This document shows positions 17,338-26,078 of a stretch of DNA of 52,180 nt, in pieces (the first letter of the stretch is position 1; every line of letters begins with the position of its first letter). Under the pieces are notes generated by a model that saw only the letters and a program-made list of their open reading frames with translations, had not been told where the DNA came from and ran no database searches. The DNA comes from CAYQVO01 sp964421085 (GTDB lineage: Bacteria > Bdellovibrionota_C > UBA2361 > CAYQVO01): the NCBI GenBank assembly GCA_964421085.1, contig CAYQVO010000024.1:1-52180 (forward strand), read 5' to 3'. A program made the translations under genes and the position numbers.

Positions 17338-17349
17338 GAGTTGAGTGGG

Positions 17350-19335
17350 ATGACGTTCCTGGGCACCTATTTCTTGATTCCGCAGAACATCATCATTGCG
17401 GGTGTCTTTCTTGTCTTTGTTCTTCTCTGTATCGCGGCTGTTCAGGGATTCCGGCATCCGGAGCGGGCATCGGTAAGGACATGGATCCTGCTCGCGGGAA
17501 CAGGCAGTGCGGAAGCTTCCCTCCTCCTTGCCATTCAGGACCTCCCGATTTCTCTTCCTCAAAATGTCTTTGCGTTAGTTGCGTTCGCAGCGCTGACAGC
17601 AGCTCTCTCAGGAACAGATCAAAAGAGCGAAACACCGGACTCCGCATGCACGAAGAAAAGCGGCATTCTGCCTGCTGTCGTCCTGGCGCTTGCGGCGGGG
17701 CTTTTTATTTATCTGCTCTTGGGCCTGTCCACATATTCGGAAATCGTACTCACCTGGGAGGGACAGGTGCTCAGGGGGTTCGCCGCCGAACTGAATGCAG
17801 GCGCAAGTCCGGGGAGGATTTTTTTTCCCCGGCTTCTCTGGGAGGATGGGCTTGTCTCATCAGGGGAGCGATCCTTTATTTACGGAGTCTTCACACATCT
17901 TGTCCTGTTTTTCACGGCATTTTCCACATGGTCGATTAGAATTGTCCCTCTTGTCGCAGCGTTCCTCTGCGTTCCGCTTATCTGGCAGATCGGAAGGCGT
18001 TATTTCGGGGCTTCCATCGCCTTCACCGCATGCCTGCTCTATCTCGCCAATCCCGCGGTTCTTTACTATTCACGGTACGGAACGTCGCTTTCTTCGACTG
18101 TCCTCTGCCTGCTGCCGGCATTATGGGCGGCGCTTTTCCTGATGTCGTCGCGGAAACCGCCCTGGTGGACGGGGGTTGTGACAGGCCTCTTTTTTTTTCT
18201 GGCCACCCTGCATTACGGTCCTGGAAGGCTGTGCGTTATTTTGTTCGCAGGTTTCATTTTTGCGCACACAGCGGTTCTTAAACGGGAATGGACAAAAGAG
18301 AAGATTGCGGCTCTTGTGATGTTTGCCGTGACCATTGCTCTTGTCTTTGCGCATCAATACAGATTCGAAACGGCGGATTTTTTTCTTAACGCAAGAGGCG
18401 AGCAGATTTTTTTACTGGGAAAGTCGCCGCGATGGGTACATGACCAGATAGGAGTTGAGAAGAGCTTCCCTGAACTGGATCCGGATCAGAAAATCCGCCT
18501 GTTTGCGAAGCTGATAGAGACTACCACATCCCAGTTCACAGAGGCGGCCGGTCCGCTCAATGGCCTGGAATCTCAATGGAGCGGAATCAGCTCAGTCGGC
18601 GATCCCCCCGTGCTCCCTCTTTATTTCGGGCCGCTGCTTCCCTTTTTCCTCTGGGGATTCGTTCTTGAGACTTTCAAACGCCGGCAGGTGAAATGGCTGA
18701 TTTTTGCATTCTGGATTCTAAGCGTCACTTTCGTGCTTCTGCTTACCAGTCGTGTCGATATCCACAGGACTTTTGTCCTTGTTATCCCTTTCATCTTCCT
18801 TACAGCGGCTGGAATCGACGATTTTGTCGCGGCAGTCTCGCCGCTTTTGAGTTCCGGTTTTCTCAAGGTGCCGGCGGGAGCCGCTGCCTTCTCCCTTGCC
18901 CTGGCTTTTCCTCTGGTAATGCTCAGGGGGGACAGCGGGTCGACGCTCGATTCGACAACACGCAGTATCGCCTCTTTCGGCGGTGAAAACCGAAGGCCGG
19001 TAAAGATAGCTGTCGGTTCTGATCACAGAAACTGCTCCTGGCTCGAGCTGCAGATGGTGGAAAAAAACCGGAGGACAAACACTTCATTCAATGAGTCCTT
19101 TGAGTCCCGGGTGGTTGATACAATTCGGGACCAGGAGTTTCAGGAGGCTGCGGCAGCAGGGATCCTGGATGCAGTCTCAAAAGGGCCGAAGGATGTGCTT
19201 TTGATTCTGGTGCCGGGCCCTTCATTTTCGAAGCTTCGGCAAATGGCGGAGAACCGGGGCTGCGCGGTAAATGGGAGGGAATTCGGGGGAAAGCAGGGAT
19301 ATCTGATTGAAGGCTGCACCCTCGGAAATACCTGA
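17350..19335 (+). CDS. GT-C membrane glycosyltransferase, ArnT/PMT-like
   Basis: 661 aa from the ATG at 17350 (a TTG nine bases earlier is possible). At least ten hydrophobic segments occupy residues 1-520, with the first large loop (TWEGQVLRGFAAELNAGASPG) and FFPRLLWEDG in the position of the acidic loop of PMT_2/GT39 enzymes; the Tyr/Arg-rich NPAVLYYSRYG follows. A soluble C-terminal domain of about 130 residues ends the protein. The family moves sugars from polyprenyl-phosphate donors to lipids or proteins in the periplasm; acceptor unknown. Follows rsmA closely. Confidence 0.75.
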   Translation: MTFLGTYFLIPQNIIIAGVFLVFVLLCIAAVQGFRHPERASVRTWILLAGTGSAEASLLLAIQDLPISLPQNVFALVAFAALTAALSGTDQKSETPDSACTKKSGILPAVVLALAAGLFIYLLLGLSTYSEIVLTWEGQVLRGFAAELNAGASPGRIFFPRLLWEDGLVSSGERSFIYGVFTHLVLFFTAFSTWSIRIVPLVAAFLCVPLIWQIGRRYFGASIAFTACLLYLANPAVLYYSRYGTSLSSTVLCLLPALWAALFLMSSRKPPWWTGVVTGLFFFLATLHYGPGRLCVILFAGFIFAHTAVLKREWTKEKIAALVMFAVTIALVFAHQYRFETADFFLNARGEQIFLLGKSPRWVHDQIGVEKSFPELDPDQKIRLFAKLIETTTSQFTEAAGPLNGLESQWSGISSVGDPPVLPLYFGPLLPFFLWGFVLETFKRRQVKWLIFAFWILSVTFVLLLTSRVDIHRTFVLVIPFIFLTAAGIDDFVAAVSPLLSSGFLKVPAGAAAFSLALAFPLVMLRGDSGSTLDSTTRSIASFGGENRRPVKIAVGSDHRNCSWLELQMVEKNRRTNTSFNESFESRVVDTIRDQEFQEAAAAGILDAVSKGPKDVLLILVPGPSFSKLRQMAENRGCAVNGREFGGKQGYLIEGCTLGNT

Positions 19336-19432
19336 AAAAACTCCCTGATATTGCATTTTGTCCATCTTCCGGGATAAACCCTTAACTAAATCTGTTCTCC
19401 GATGGACATTTCAACATTACCGAGGGTGATTC

Positions 19433-20350
19433 ATGGCAGATATTAGTGTGTCCCTGTGCGGCCTTAAACTGAAAAATCCAACCGTTCTTGCGTCGGGAAT
19501 AATGGGAATAAGCAAAGCTTCGATTTCTCTTGCGGTGCAGAACGGGGCAGGAGCAACGACCATAAAGTCTCTCTCTATTGAACCAAGGAAGGGCCATCCC
19601 GCGCCAATTATACTTACGTTCCCCGGCGGAATGCTCAACTCCGTCGGATATTCGAATCCGGGTATTGATAATGTGGGAGATGAGTACGGGGATCTCCGGT
19701 CTGTCGGTGCGCCGGTGATCGGGAGCATTACCGGGCGGGATGTGGATGATTACATAGCTCTTGCGGAAAAATCAGAGGCGCTTGATTTCGATGCTCTGGA
19801 GATAGTCCTTTCCTGCCCGCACACTCCGGGCTATGGGACAATGGCGGGCCTGAGCACGCCTGAGATGACGGAGAAAGTCACCCGGGCAGTGCGGAAAATA
19901 GTGAATAAGCCCATGTTCGTGAAGCTCTCTCCGAACGTGATGGCAATTACTGAGCTTGCGAAAGCAGCTGAGGCTGCCGGAGCCGACGGGATTACAGCAG
20001 TCAACACGGGCGGCCCTGGAATGATAATCGACATACGGGCGAGGAGACCGGTTCTTGGCGGGAAGATAGGCGGGTTTGGAGGCGAAGCGTTCAGGCCTAT
20101 TGCGATAAGGTGCGTCTACGACATTTTCCAGGCTGTCAAAATTCCCATCATTGGAACCGGTGGTGTGAGCACGGGAGCCCATGCCGTGGAGATGATACTT
20201 GCCGGCGCAAGCGCGGTCGGGATCGGCGCCGGGGTCTATGATCGGGGAATCGATGTTTTCAAACTGGTGAGTGACGAACTGTCAGCCTTCATGGAAGAAG
20301 AAGGTATCAAGTCAATTTCCGATATTAGAGGTGGTGCGCATGAAAACTGA
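19433..20350 (+). CDS. pyrD: dihydroorotate dehydrogenase B, catalytic subunit
   Basis: 305 aa TIM-barrel flavoprotein. The catalytic Cys of class 1B enzymes is visible in VLSCPHTPGYGTMAG; FMN-binding blocks include NPTVLASGIMG, VKLSPNV, AVNTGGPGM and IIGTGGVSTG. It oxidises dihydroorotate to orotate in pyrimidine synthesis, passing electrons through PyrK to NAD+. The stop overlaps pyrK by 11 bases. The 97-bp gap upstream may hold a promoter but I see no clear one. Confidence 0.95.
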   Translation: MADISVSLCGLKLKNPTVLASGIMGISKASISLAVQNGAGATTIKSLSIEPRKGHPAPIILTFPGGMLNSVGYSNPGIDNVGDEYGDLRSVGAPVIGSITGRDVDDYIALAEKSEALDFDALEIVLSCPHTPGYGTMAGLSTPEMTEKVTRAVRKIVNKPMFVKLSPNVMAITELAKAAEAAGADGITAVNTGGPGMIIDIRARRPVLGGKIGGFGGEAFRPIAIRCVYDIFQAVKIPIIGTGGVSTGAHAVEMILAGASAVGIGAGVYDRGIDVFKLVSDELSAFMEEEGIKSISDIRGGAHEN

Positions 20351-21134
20351 ACTTCCACAGACTGTGAAGATTTCCGAAGTAATTGAAGAAGCTGACGGGA
20401 TTAAGAGCATTCTCTTTCCGCGGATTTTCGACGCTGCACCCGGTCAGTTTGTCATGGTGTGGGCTCCCGGTGTCGACTCAAAACCGGTGGGAGTCTCGTA
20501 TCTTGATAAGGATCGGATAGGGGTGACTGTGTGCCCGGTCGGCACCTGGTCCGAAAAGGTCTGCAGCATGAAAAAAGGAGAGTACCTTGGCCTGCTTGGA
20601 CCTTACGGAAACGGTTTTGAGCTGGAAGGCCGCAGGGTGATCCTTGTCGGCGGAGGATATGGAGCAGCTTCACTGATGCTGCTTGCCGAGGAGGCGCTTG
20701 CAAAGAGGCTTGACGTGTCCATGATTATCGGCGCAAGGACGGAGTCGAAACTTCTTTACAGAAAGCGTATCGAGAAACTCGGACTGCGAACGGTATTCAC
20801 GACCGACGACGGCTCATATGGAAAGAAAGGCCTCACGGTCGACGCACTCTCAGAAATCGCCGCTGCAGGCCCGGTTGATACCGTGTACGTATGCGGCCCT
20901 GAGATGATGGAGAAAAGCATTGCCGAGTTCGCAGTCCGGGAAAACCTGCGGTGTTATATCAGCCTCGAGCGTCACATGAAATGCGGATTCGGAGTGTGCG
21001 GGGGCTGCTGTATCGATCCCACTGGCGAGCGCATCTGCAAGGAAGGTCCTGTTTTTACGGCACAGAAGGCGCTTTCGTTCACTGAATTCGGGAAATATCA
21101 CAGAGACGGCAGCGCGACGAAGCATTACTTCTGA
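20340..21134 (+). CDS. pyrK: dihydroorotate dehydrogenase B, electron transfer subunit
   Basis: 264 aa from the ATG at 20340. FAD-binding domain, NAD-binding segment VILVGGGYGAASLMLLAEEA, and a C-terminal [2Fe-2S] site built from CGFGVCGGCCIDP and a final Cys in GERICKEGPVF. With PyrD it forms the NAD-dependent heterotetramer. The 11-base overlap with pyrD implies coupled translation. Confidence 0.94.
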   Translation: MKTELPQTVKISEVIEEADGIKSILFPRIFDAAPGQFVMVWAPGVDSKPVGVSYLDKDRIGVTVCPVGTWSEKVCSMKKGEYLGLLGPYGNGFELEGRRVILVGGGYGAASLMLLAEEALAKRLDVSMIIGARTESKLLYRKRIEKLGLRTVFTTDDGSYGKKGLTVDALSEIAAAGPVDTVYVCGPEMMEKSIAEFAVRENLRCYISLERHMKCGFGVCGGCCIDPTGERICKEGPVFTAQKALSFTEFGKYHRDGSATKHYF

Positions 21135-21170
21135 CAGGGGAGGGACACTGCCTGACGCACTCTTTTTGAT

Positions 21171-21392
21171 CTACTCAGCTTTCAGCTTCCCGTTGCCGCC
21201 AAAAAAGTCCAGAGGAATCTTCCCCACTATTTTTTCGACCGACTCCCGCCGGATTCGCCAGTCGGAGCCGATTTTGAATCCATCAATTACCTCTTCACGG
21301 ATCAAGTCATAAACTTTGGGGCGGTGGATGCGGAGGAGTTTGGATACTTCTTTTACCGTAAGAAGGACGGGCTCAGTGTTCTCATGGTTCAT
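21171..21392 (-). CDS. small helix-turn-helix protein, excisionase/MerR-like
   Basis: 73 aa. LLTVKEVSKLLRIHRPKVYDLIREEVIDGFKIGSDWRIRRESVEKIV is a winged-helix 'excisionase family' DNA-binding domain (HTH_17). No integrase, prophage gene or obvious cargo is nearby, so it is more likely a small regulator than a phage excisionase. It stands alone and converges on pyrK with a 36-bp gap. The 272 bp upstream (21393-21664) show no convincing gene. Confidence 0.75.
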   Translation of the reverse strand: MNHENTEPVLLTVKEVSKLLRIHRPKVYDLIREEVIDGFKIGSDWRIRRESVEKIVGKIPLDFFGGNGKLKAE

Positions 21393-21664
21393 AAATGGAC
21401 CTCAGGCTCCCTGAAAAACATGATTTGCCGCCTTTCCGCTCAAATTCGAGCCGTTCATTACAGATTCCGACTCGTAGAGTGTCTCTCGACACTTTAGTGA
21501 CCGGGCTAAATCGTGTTTCTGCTGAAACCGCTCGGTATTTCAGGGAATTTGAAACCAGGGGATTTTCTGAGGATGGCTGCGGGAAAACCGTGGAGCCGGG
21601 GGCGAGAAGAGTCTTGATGCGCAGGATCATGTGAGATTCCGGCGCGATTGGGTAGAAGTGCCGG

Positions 21665-22036
21665 ATGATATTTTCAGTCTTCTATGCGCTTTTGCTTTCG
21701 ACTCTCGGAATCCCATCTTTTTCGGCGACCCCGGCTATTGCAGATGCTTCCATTTATCATCCCAGCCTCGAGGGGAAAAAAACTTCGAGTGGAGAAAAAT
21801 ACGATCCCGAAGATACGACCGCTGCTCATAAGGAGCTTCCCCTTGGATCAAAAGTCAAGCTCATAAATCCTGAAACGGGCCGGGAAGCTGATGTGCGAAT
21901 CAATGATCGGGGTCCTTTTGTAAAGGGGCGTGAGTTCGATCTTTCGAAAAAGAGCGCCGAAAAGCTCGGGATTCCCGGGGCGAAAGGAACGGCAAAAGTT
22001 GAGGCCCTTGTTCTCTCCACTCCGACGCCCGGGTAA
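21665..22036 (+). CDS. rlpA: RlpA-like double-psi beta-barrel protein
   Basis: 123 aa: a signal peptide (to about residue 23-27) plus an isolated RlpA DPBB domain, ASIYHPSLEGKKTSSGEKYDPEDTTAAHKELPLGSKVKL ending VRINDRGPFVKGREFDLS. The active-site Glu (SGEKYD) and Asp (NDRGPF) of RlpA lytic transglycosylases are present. There is no SPOR domain and no lipobox, so it is a minimal form. It would act on peptidoglycan stripped of stem peptides. Followed directly by the pcm-like gene. Confidence 0.85.
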   Translation: MIFSVFYALLLSTLGIPSFSATPAIADASIYHPSLEGKKTSSGEKYDPEDTTAAHKELPLGSKVKLINPETGREADVRINDRGPFVKGREFDLSKKSAEKLGIPGAKGTAKVEALVLSTPTPG

Positions 22037-22091
22037 TGACGTTTTTCCTCTTCCCATTGCGATCGCCGCTGCGGTAGCATTTGCGGGAGCT

Positions 22092-22913
22092 ATGCATTTT
22101 CAGATGGTCATAGGCGGCGCTTTCCTGCTCTTTCTGATGCTCGTTCCTGCAGTCGCTTTCTTTCAGTATTTTTCGACAGTCCGTTTGAGAGGGTGGCTAA
22201 TAAGCTGTTGTCTGCTGACTATTCCGATTGGAAACTGGGGAGGCTGTCGCTTTTTGTTTCCGGTCAACACTGCGCAGGCCGAGCAGGCATACGATCTCGA
22301 GCACGACAGGCTGATCCGGGAAGTGGAGTACTACGTGAAAGATCGGCGAGTACTCGATGCCATGCGCCAGGTGCCAAGGCATGAGTTCATCCCGGAGGAA
22401 ATCCGAGCCTTCGCGTACCTGAATCAGGCGCTTCCAATCGGACATAATCAGACAATTTCACAGCCGCTTGTCGTGGGCGTTATGACGGAAGCCATGGAGC
22501 TTAAACAAGAAGACAAAGTGCTTGAAGTCGGCACGGGTTCCGGCTATCAGGCCGCAGTTCTCTCAAAGCTCGCGTCGGAAGTTTATTCAGTTGAAATCAT
22601 TGAAGCCCTGGCTCAGAGTTCGAAGGAGACACTGCGACGGCTCGGATACGGCAACGTGCACGTAAAGGCAGGGGATGGATATCTGGGATGGAAGGAAGCA
22701 GCTCCCTTCAGCGCGATAATGATAACTGCTGCTGCGCCATTGGTTCCTGAACCTCTTGTCGACCAGCTTGTTGAAGGGGGGCGCCTTGTAGTGCCGCTTG
22801 GCAGGGAAGTTCAGGAGGTGGAAGTATTCAGGAAGAAGGATGGAAAATTGACATCACGATCGGTGCTTCCCGTCCGCTTTGTACCCATGACAGGGACCAT
22901 CGAAGGGCGATGA
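22092..22913 (+). CDS. pcm: protein-L-isoaspartate O-methyltransferase with N-terminal membrane region
   Basis: 273 aa from the ATG at 22092; starts at 22107 or further upstream are possible. Residues 1-60 hold one or two hydrophobic segments (VIGGAFLLFLMLVPAVAFF; WLISCCLLTIPIGNWGG), then a complete PCMT domain: LNQALPIGHNQTISQPLVVGVM, SAM motif VLEVGTGSGYQAAVL, and VPLG. Most Pcm enzymes are soluble and cytoplasmic; an export or anchor segment suggests repair of isoaspartyl residues in envelope proteins. The first bases of a REP-like element overlap its stop codon. Confidence 0.85.
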   Translation: MHFQMVIGGAFLLFLMLVPAVAFFQYFSTVRLRGWLISCCLLTIPIGNWGGCRFLFPVNTAQAEQAYDLEHDRLIREVEYYVKDRRVLDAMRQVPRHEFIPEEIRAFAYLNQALPIGHNQTISQPLVVGVMTEAMELKQEDKVLEVGTGSGYQAAVLSKLASEVYSVEIIEALAQSSKETLRRLGYGNVHVKAGDGYLGWKEAAPFSAIMITAAAPLVPEPLVDQLVEGGRLVVPLGREVQEVEVFRKKDGKLTSRSVLPVRFVPMTGTIEGR

Positions 22914-23052
22914 GAAAAGGGACACCCAGATAATTCCCGAAATCTCGAAGGGGTTTTGTTGACGTTTGGGATCGTTTGAGTTCGGATCTGTACGGGCGGT
23001 TTTAGCCCCCGCGGATGCGACTCGCGCGGGAAAAAGTGGGTGTCCCTTTTCT
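22913..23052. repeat. REP-like palindromic element (140 bp) with perfect 16-bp terminal inverted repeats
   Basis: The ends AGAAAAGGGACACCCA (22913-22928) and TGGGTGTCCCTTTTCT (23037-23052) are perfect inverted repeats. Inside lie a second possible hairpin (CCCGCG/CGCGGG) and no ORF. GGGACACCCACTTTTT-type palindromes are characteristic of REP sequences associated with RAYT transposases such as the one at the left edge of the window. A related single arm is at 24455-24473. Confidence 0.85.
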
Positions 23053-23116
23053 TAATGCAACGAATCCGGCGGCGTCCGCATAACTTTAAACAACTTCGAG
23101 AGTTTATATATAGAGA

Positions 23117-24376
23117 ATGAGAGATCAAAGACAGCATGAAGATCCTGGGCGAACGCCGGGCCCCGTTGGTGCGTCCGGGGAGTCTCGAGTCTCCGACCTG
23201 TCGGCTCCGCGGAACCGATCTATTCTGGCGGTAAAGCCCCCGAATGTTTTCCGTGATGGACCCGAAACCTGGAAGTCAATATCAGTAAAAGGGAGAGCGG
23301 ACCCAACTGCATATATAAAGTTCCTTGTGCAGTTTCATCTCAGTCGACTTTTATGCTTCACTCTTCCGAGAGAACATGAGCTTGTAAATACTGCTGCGGG
23401 ATTTCTTGCGAAGGAGTACGCGGAAATTGGGGTCAAGTCCCTTCCCCCTGTTCACGGGCCGTTTCACGCACACGAAAGAAATACGGGAGGTTTTTGTCTT
23501 GTCACTTCAAGAAGTTTCGCGATCCTCTCGCCGACAACCCGGGATATGCTGCTTGATCTCGCGGAAGGGTTTTCCAGAGAAGGAATGTTCGACAGAAAAA
23601 AAGCAGGCGAGATGATTGATCTTATGAACCTTGCTCATGAGATAACACATGCCGTTCGTTTTATGAAGACTGAAACGGGAGTTATTTCCCGTGCAGCCAC
23701 CACCAGTCGCTGGCAACCAGGGGGGTATACGTTCCAGGCTTTCGAAGAAGGCGCCTGCTGCATGAACGAGGAAGCAATTGCGCGGAGCAGGGGGTGGAGA
23801 CGAACAACGCAACATATAAGATGCACACTGACAACAGAAAGAAATATTGGCAGAAGGATGCATGACGTATTCGGCTGGATATATGGCAAAGACGATTGTA
23901 AACTGATGGAGCAGGGCAGGTGGCCCTTCCGGAATGTCAAGCTGAGAATACCGTCCGAACGAATCCTTTTTGTGAAAGACGGTACAGCAGTCGAGCTTGG
24001 GTACGACCATATTGTTCGCTGTCTCGAAAAGCTCGTAGAAAATGCATCACGGGATCGGAGCTTATACAAACTTCAGGAATTCAAGGACGATCTCCGAAGG
24101 GCTCATGTCACAGGCGAAACAGAGCCATTGGTAGATTTCATCACATCAGCGTACGGCGAGTCCGCCCGAAAGTTCCTTGCCTTGTGTCCTCCTCAGGGGA
24201 AGGTATTTTCCATGCTCATGACCGCATTTGGCGACGCTTCGCTTCTGCCCCCGAGATATCGAAACGGCATCTACGACGAGCTTCTGGATATTCTTCTGCT
24301 GATGAATGAGAGAGAGAGTGTGAAGTCCGCGCACGGGATCCTCAGCAGATTCTGGAAGTGGTTTTTGGAGAACTAG
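23117..24376 (+). CDS. unrecognised protein with an HExxH putative zinc-protease motif
   Basis: 419 aa. No signal peptide or membrane segment; I do not recognise the family. Residues 172-182 read LAHEITHAVRF, an HExxH site (His174, Glu175, His178) in a helix, and about 32 residues later comes FEEGACCMNEEA, which could provide the third, glutamate ligand as in gluzincins. The C-terminal 150 residues are helical and charged. The gene lies between two REP-like elements and upstream of a lone receiver protein, and has no other conserved neighbour. Protease activity is inferred from the motif only. Confidence 0.7.
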   Translation: MRDQRQHEDPGRTPGPVGASGESRVSDLSAPRNRSILAVKPPNVFRDGPETWKSISVKGRADPTAYIKFLVQFHLSRLLCFTLPREHELVNTAAGFLAKEYAEIGVKSLPPVHGPFHAHERNTGGFCLVTSRSFAILSPTTRDMLLDLAEGFSREGMFDRKKAGEMIDLMNLAHEITHAVRFMKTETGVISRAATTSRWQPGGYTFQAFEEGACCMNEEAIARSRGWRRTTQHIRCTLTTERNIGRRMHDVFGWIYGKDDCKLMEQGRWPFRNVKLRIPSERILFVKDGTAVELGYDHIVRCLEKLVENASRDRSLYKLQEFKDDLRRAHVTGETEPLVDFITSAYGESARKFLALCPPQGKVFSMLMTAFGDASLLPPRYRNGIYDELLDILLLMNERESVKSAHGILSRFWKWFLEN

Positions 24377-24454
24377 CGCCGCGTCGTGATGGATATCAGC
24401 TTCAGCCTCCGCGTAAAGCTTCCGGGTACAAGGTAGAATCCTTTTCCTGGTGAA

Positions 24455-24473
24455 AAAAGGACACCCACTTTTT
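24455..24473. repeat. solo REP-like arm
   Basis: AAAAAAGGACACCCACTTT matches the reverse complement of the right end of the element at 22913-23052 with one missing C. It sits in the gap before the receiver-domain gene and touches its TTG start at 24472. Confidence 0.75.
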
Positions 24474-24849
24474 GATATTCTGGAAAAGAAGGAAAAAGAA
24501 GGCTTTGGTCGCCGATGATGACCGGGGTACACTTGACCTTTTCTCCTTCCTGCTGCGTCAGGAAGGATGGGATGTGGTGGAAGCCCATTCGGGGGAGGAG
24601 GTGGTCAGCAAAGCGCAGGATGAGCAGCCCTCGGTCCTGGTGCTTGATCAGCTTATGCCCGGGCAGTCAGGGTCTGATGCTTACGAGACCCTGAAGAGCA
24701 TGGGAGTAAATATTCCCGCCGTTCTCATCTCAGGAGCCGCCGATATTGCCGAAACAGCCCGGCGGCACGGAATAGCGCGTTTCTTTCGAAAGCCGGTCGA
24801 TATTGCCGAACTTCTTGAGGCCCTGGAAGAAGCCGGAACCGCCGCATGA
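24472..24849 (+). CDS. stand-alone response-regulator receiver protein
   Basis: 125 aa from a TTG start that lies in the REP arm; no clear ribosome-binding site, so the start is uncertain. A receiver (CheY) fold: ALVADDDRGT acidic pocket, phospho-acceptor Asp in LVLDQLMPGQSG, Ser in LISGAAD, and FRKPVD with the conserved Lys. No output domain and no kinase nearby. Convergent with wecB, 25 bases apart. Confidence 0.8.
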   Translation: MIFWKRRKKKALVADDDRGTLDLFSFLLRQEGWDVVEAHSGEEVVSKAQDEQPSVLVLDQLMPGQSGSDAYETLKSMGVNIPAVLISGAADIAETARRHGIARFFRKPVDIAELLEALEEAGTAA

Positions 24850-24874
24850 TCGGCAGTGCTGCTGGTTGAGGATT

Positions 24875-25952
24875 TTAAGCGGAAAGGATCGCATCAATGC
24901 ATCTCTCAGCGGCCCGGCCATCACAGAACGTGTTCATCGTCCCCTGTTTCCAGCGACCATCAAGTATCAACTTAACGCAGTGAAGAATCTTCTCTTCAGA
25001 GAAACCAACGAGCTCATTGGTTCCGTTCTCCACTGTGATGGACCATTCAGTGTTTTCACGCATGGTCAAACAAGGCACCTGAAGCACCGATGTCTCAACC
25101 TGGACTCCTCCAGAATCGGTAAGCACGAGAGCAGCGTTCTTTACCAGCGTGAGAAATTCCACGTAACCCGACGGATCTGTCAGCTTGATACGGCTGTTCC
25201 CAACGAGACGTGAAAGAAGATCATGCAGGATCAGGCGATTTCTTGTCCGGGGATGCACGGGGAATACAATCGGGATCAGATCCGCCGCCTTTTCGATTAT
25301 ACCGACAGCACTTTTCAGTTGCGTCCCTGTATCCACATTCGCGGCCCGGTGGAGCGTCACGACGCCGTAAGCGGCGCCTCCCCCGGTGTTATGCGGATTG
25401 CCGAGGATTGCCGGAAGAAACCGCTGGAGCGTGTCAATCATAACATTGCCGACCAGTTTGATGCGATTTTGGGGTATTCCTTCGGAGAAGATTAGCTTCC
25501 GCCTCCGGCAAAGGTGTAAGGAGAAGGCTGGACAACCGATCAGTGACTATACGGTTCACTTCTTCCGGCATGATCCAGTCGCCTGACCGGAGGCCCGCCT
25601 CTATATGACACACCTTGCCGTGCAGCTTTGCCGACACGAGAGCACATGCCGGCGACGAGTTGACATCTCCGAAGACCACGGTCCATTCAGGGTGTTCTTT
25701 CAGAAAATATTTTTCGAATGCTGTCATAATCGAAGCTGTCTGCTGCGCGTGTGTCCCCGAACCCGCTGCCAGATTCACGTCAGGCTGCCTCAATCCCAGA
25801 TCTTCCAGAAAAACCGAGGACATATTGATGTCATAATGCTGGCCTGTATGGACAAAATGAGCGTCTATTCCTCTCCTGTCGCACGCCTGGAGTACAGGAG
25901 CGACCTTCATGAAATTCGGCCGGGCGCCCGCGATGATTGAGAGAAATGGCAT
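24875..25952 (-). pseudogene. wecB: UDP-N-acetylglucosamine 2-epimerase, frameshifted
   Basis: The start ATG at 25952 has GAGGA six bases upstream and begins MPFLSIIAGARPNFMKVAPV. The first frame carries HTGQHYD, VFGDVNSS and HIEAGLRSGDWIMPEEVNR and runs to LLR near 25485; the second frame picks up at GIPQNRIKLVGNVMIDTL and continues with HRAANVD, HPRTRNR, TDSGGVQVE to the stop at 24875. Restoring two bases (a CG lost from CGCGAAGG) gives a protein of about 359 residues, the usual epimerase size. The enzyme makes UDP-ManNAc-type sugars. Nonsense product as sequenced, unless the shift is a sequencing error. Confidence 0.88.
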
Positions 25953-25974
25953 AGGAGGTCCTCGATCACAATAT

Positions 25975-25989
25975 CTCCTCCCCGAGGAG
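25975..25989. other. perfect stem-loop between wecB and the divergent glycosyltransferase
   Basis: CTCCTC-CCC-GAGGAG forms a 6-bp hairpin in the 126-bp divergent intergenic region. It contains an anti-Shine-Dalgarno-like strand on one side and would lie in the 5' leader of wecB. Function unknown. Confidence 0.4.
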
Positions 25990-26078
25990 GCAATCCGCAA
26001 GCAAAATTCCGTGAGCATTGATTGTCCTGCCCGCATGTGGTTATGTGATTCCGCTTTTCGACGTCCGAGGTGAGATTT

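Noticed and set aside
21171..21392. Phage excisionase and integrated element
   Set aside because: No integrase, attachment duplication or phage gene is nearby; flanking genes are ordinary.
21395..21634. 79-codon plus-strand frame upstream of the RlpA-like gene
   Set aside because: It starts beside the HTH gene start, has no ribosome-binding site and no recognisable motif. Left as non-coding.
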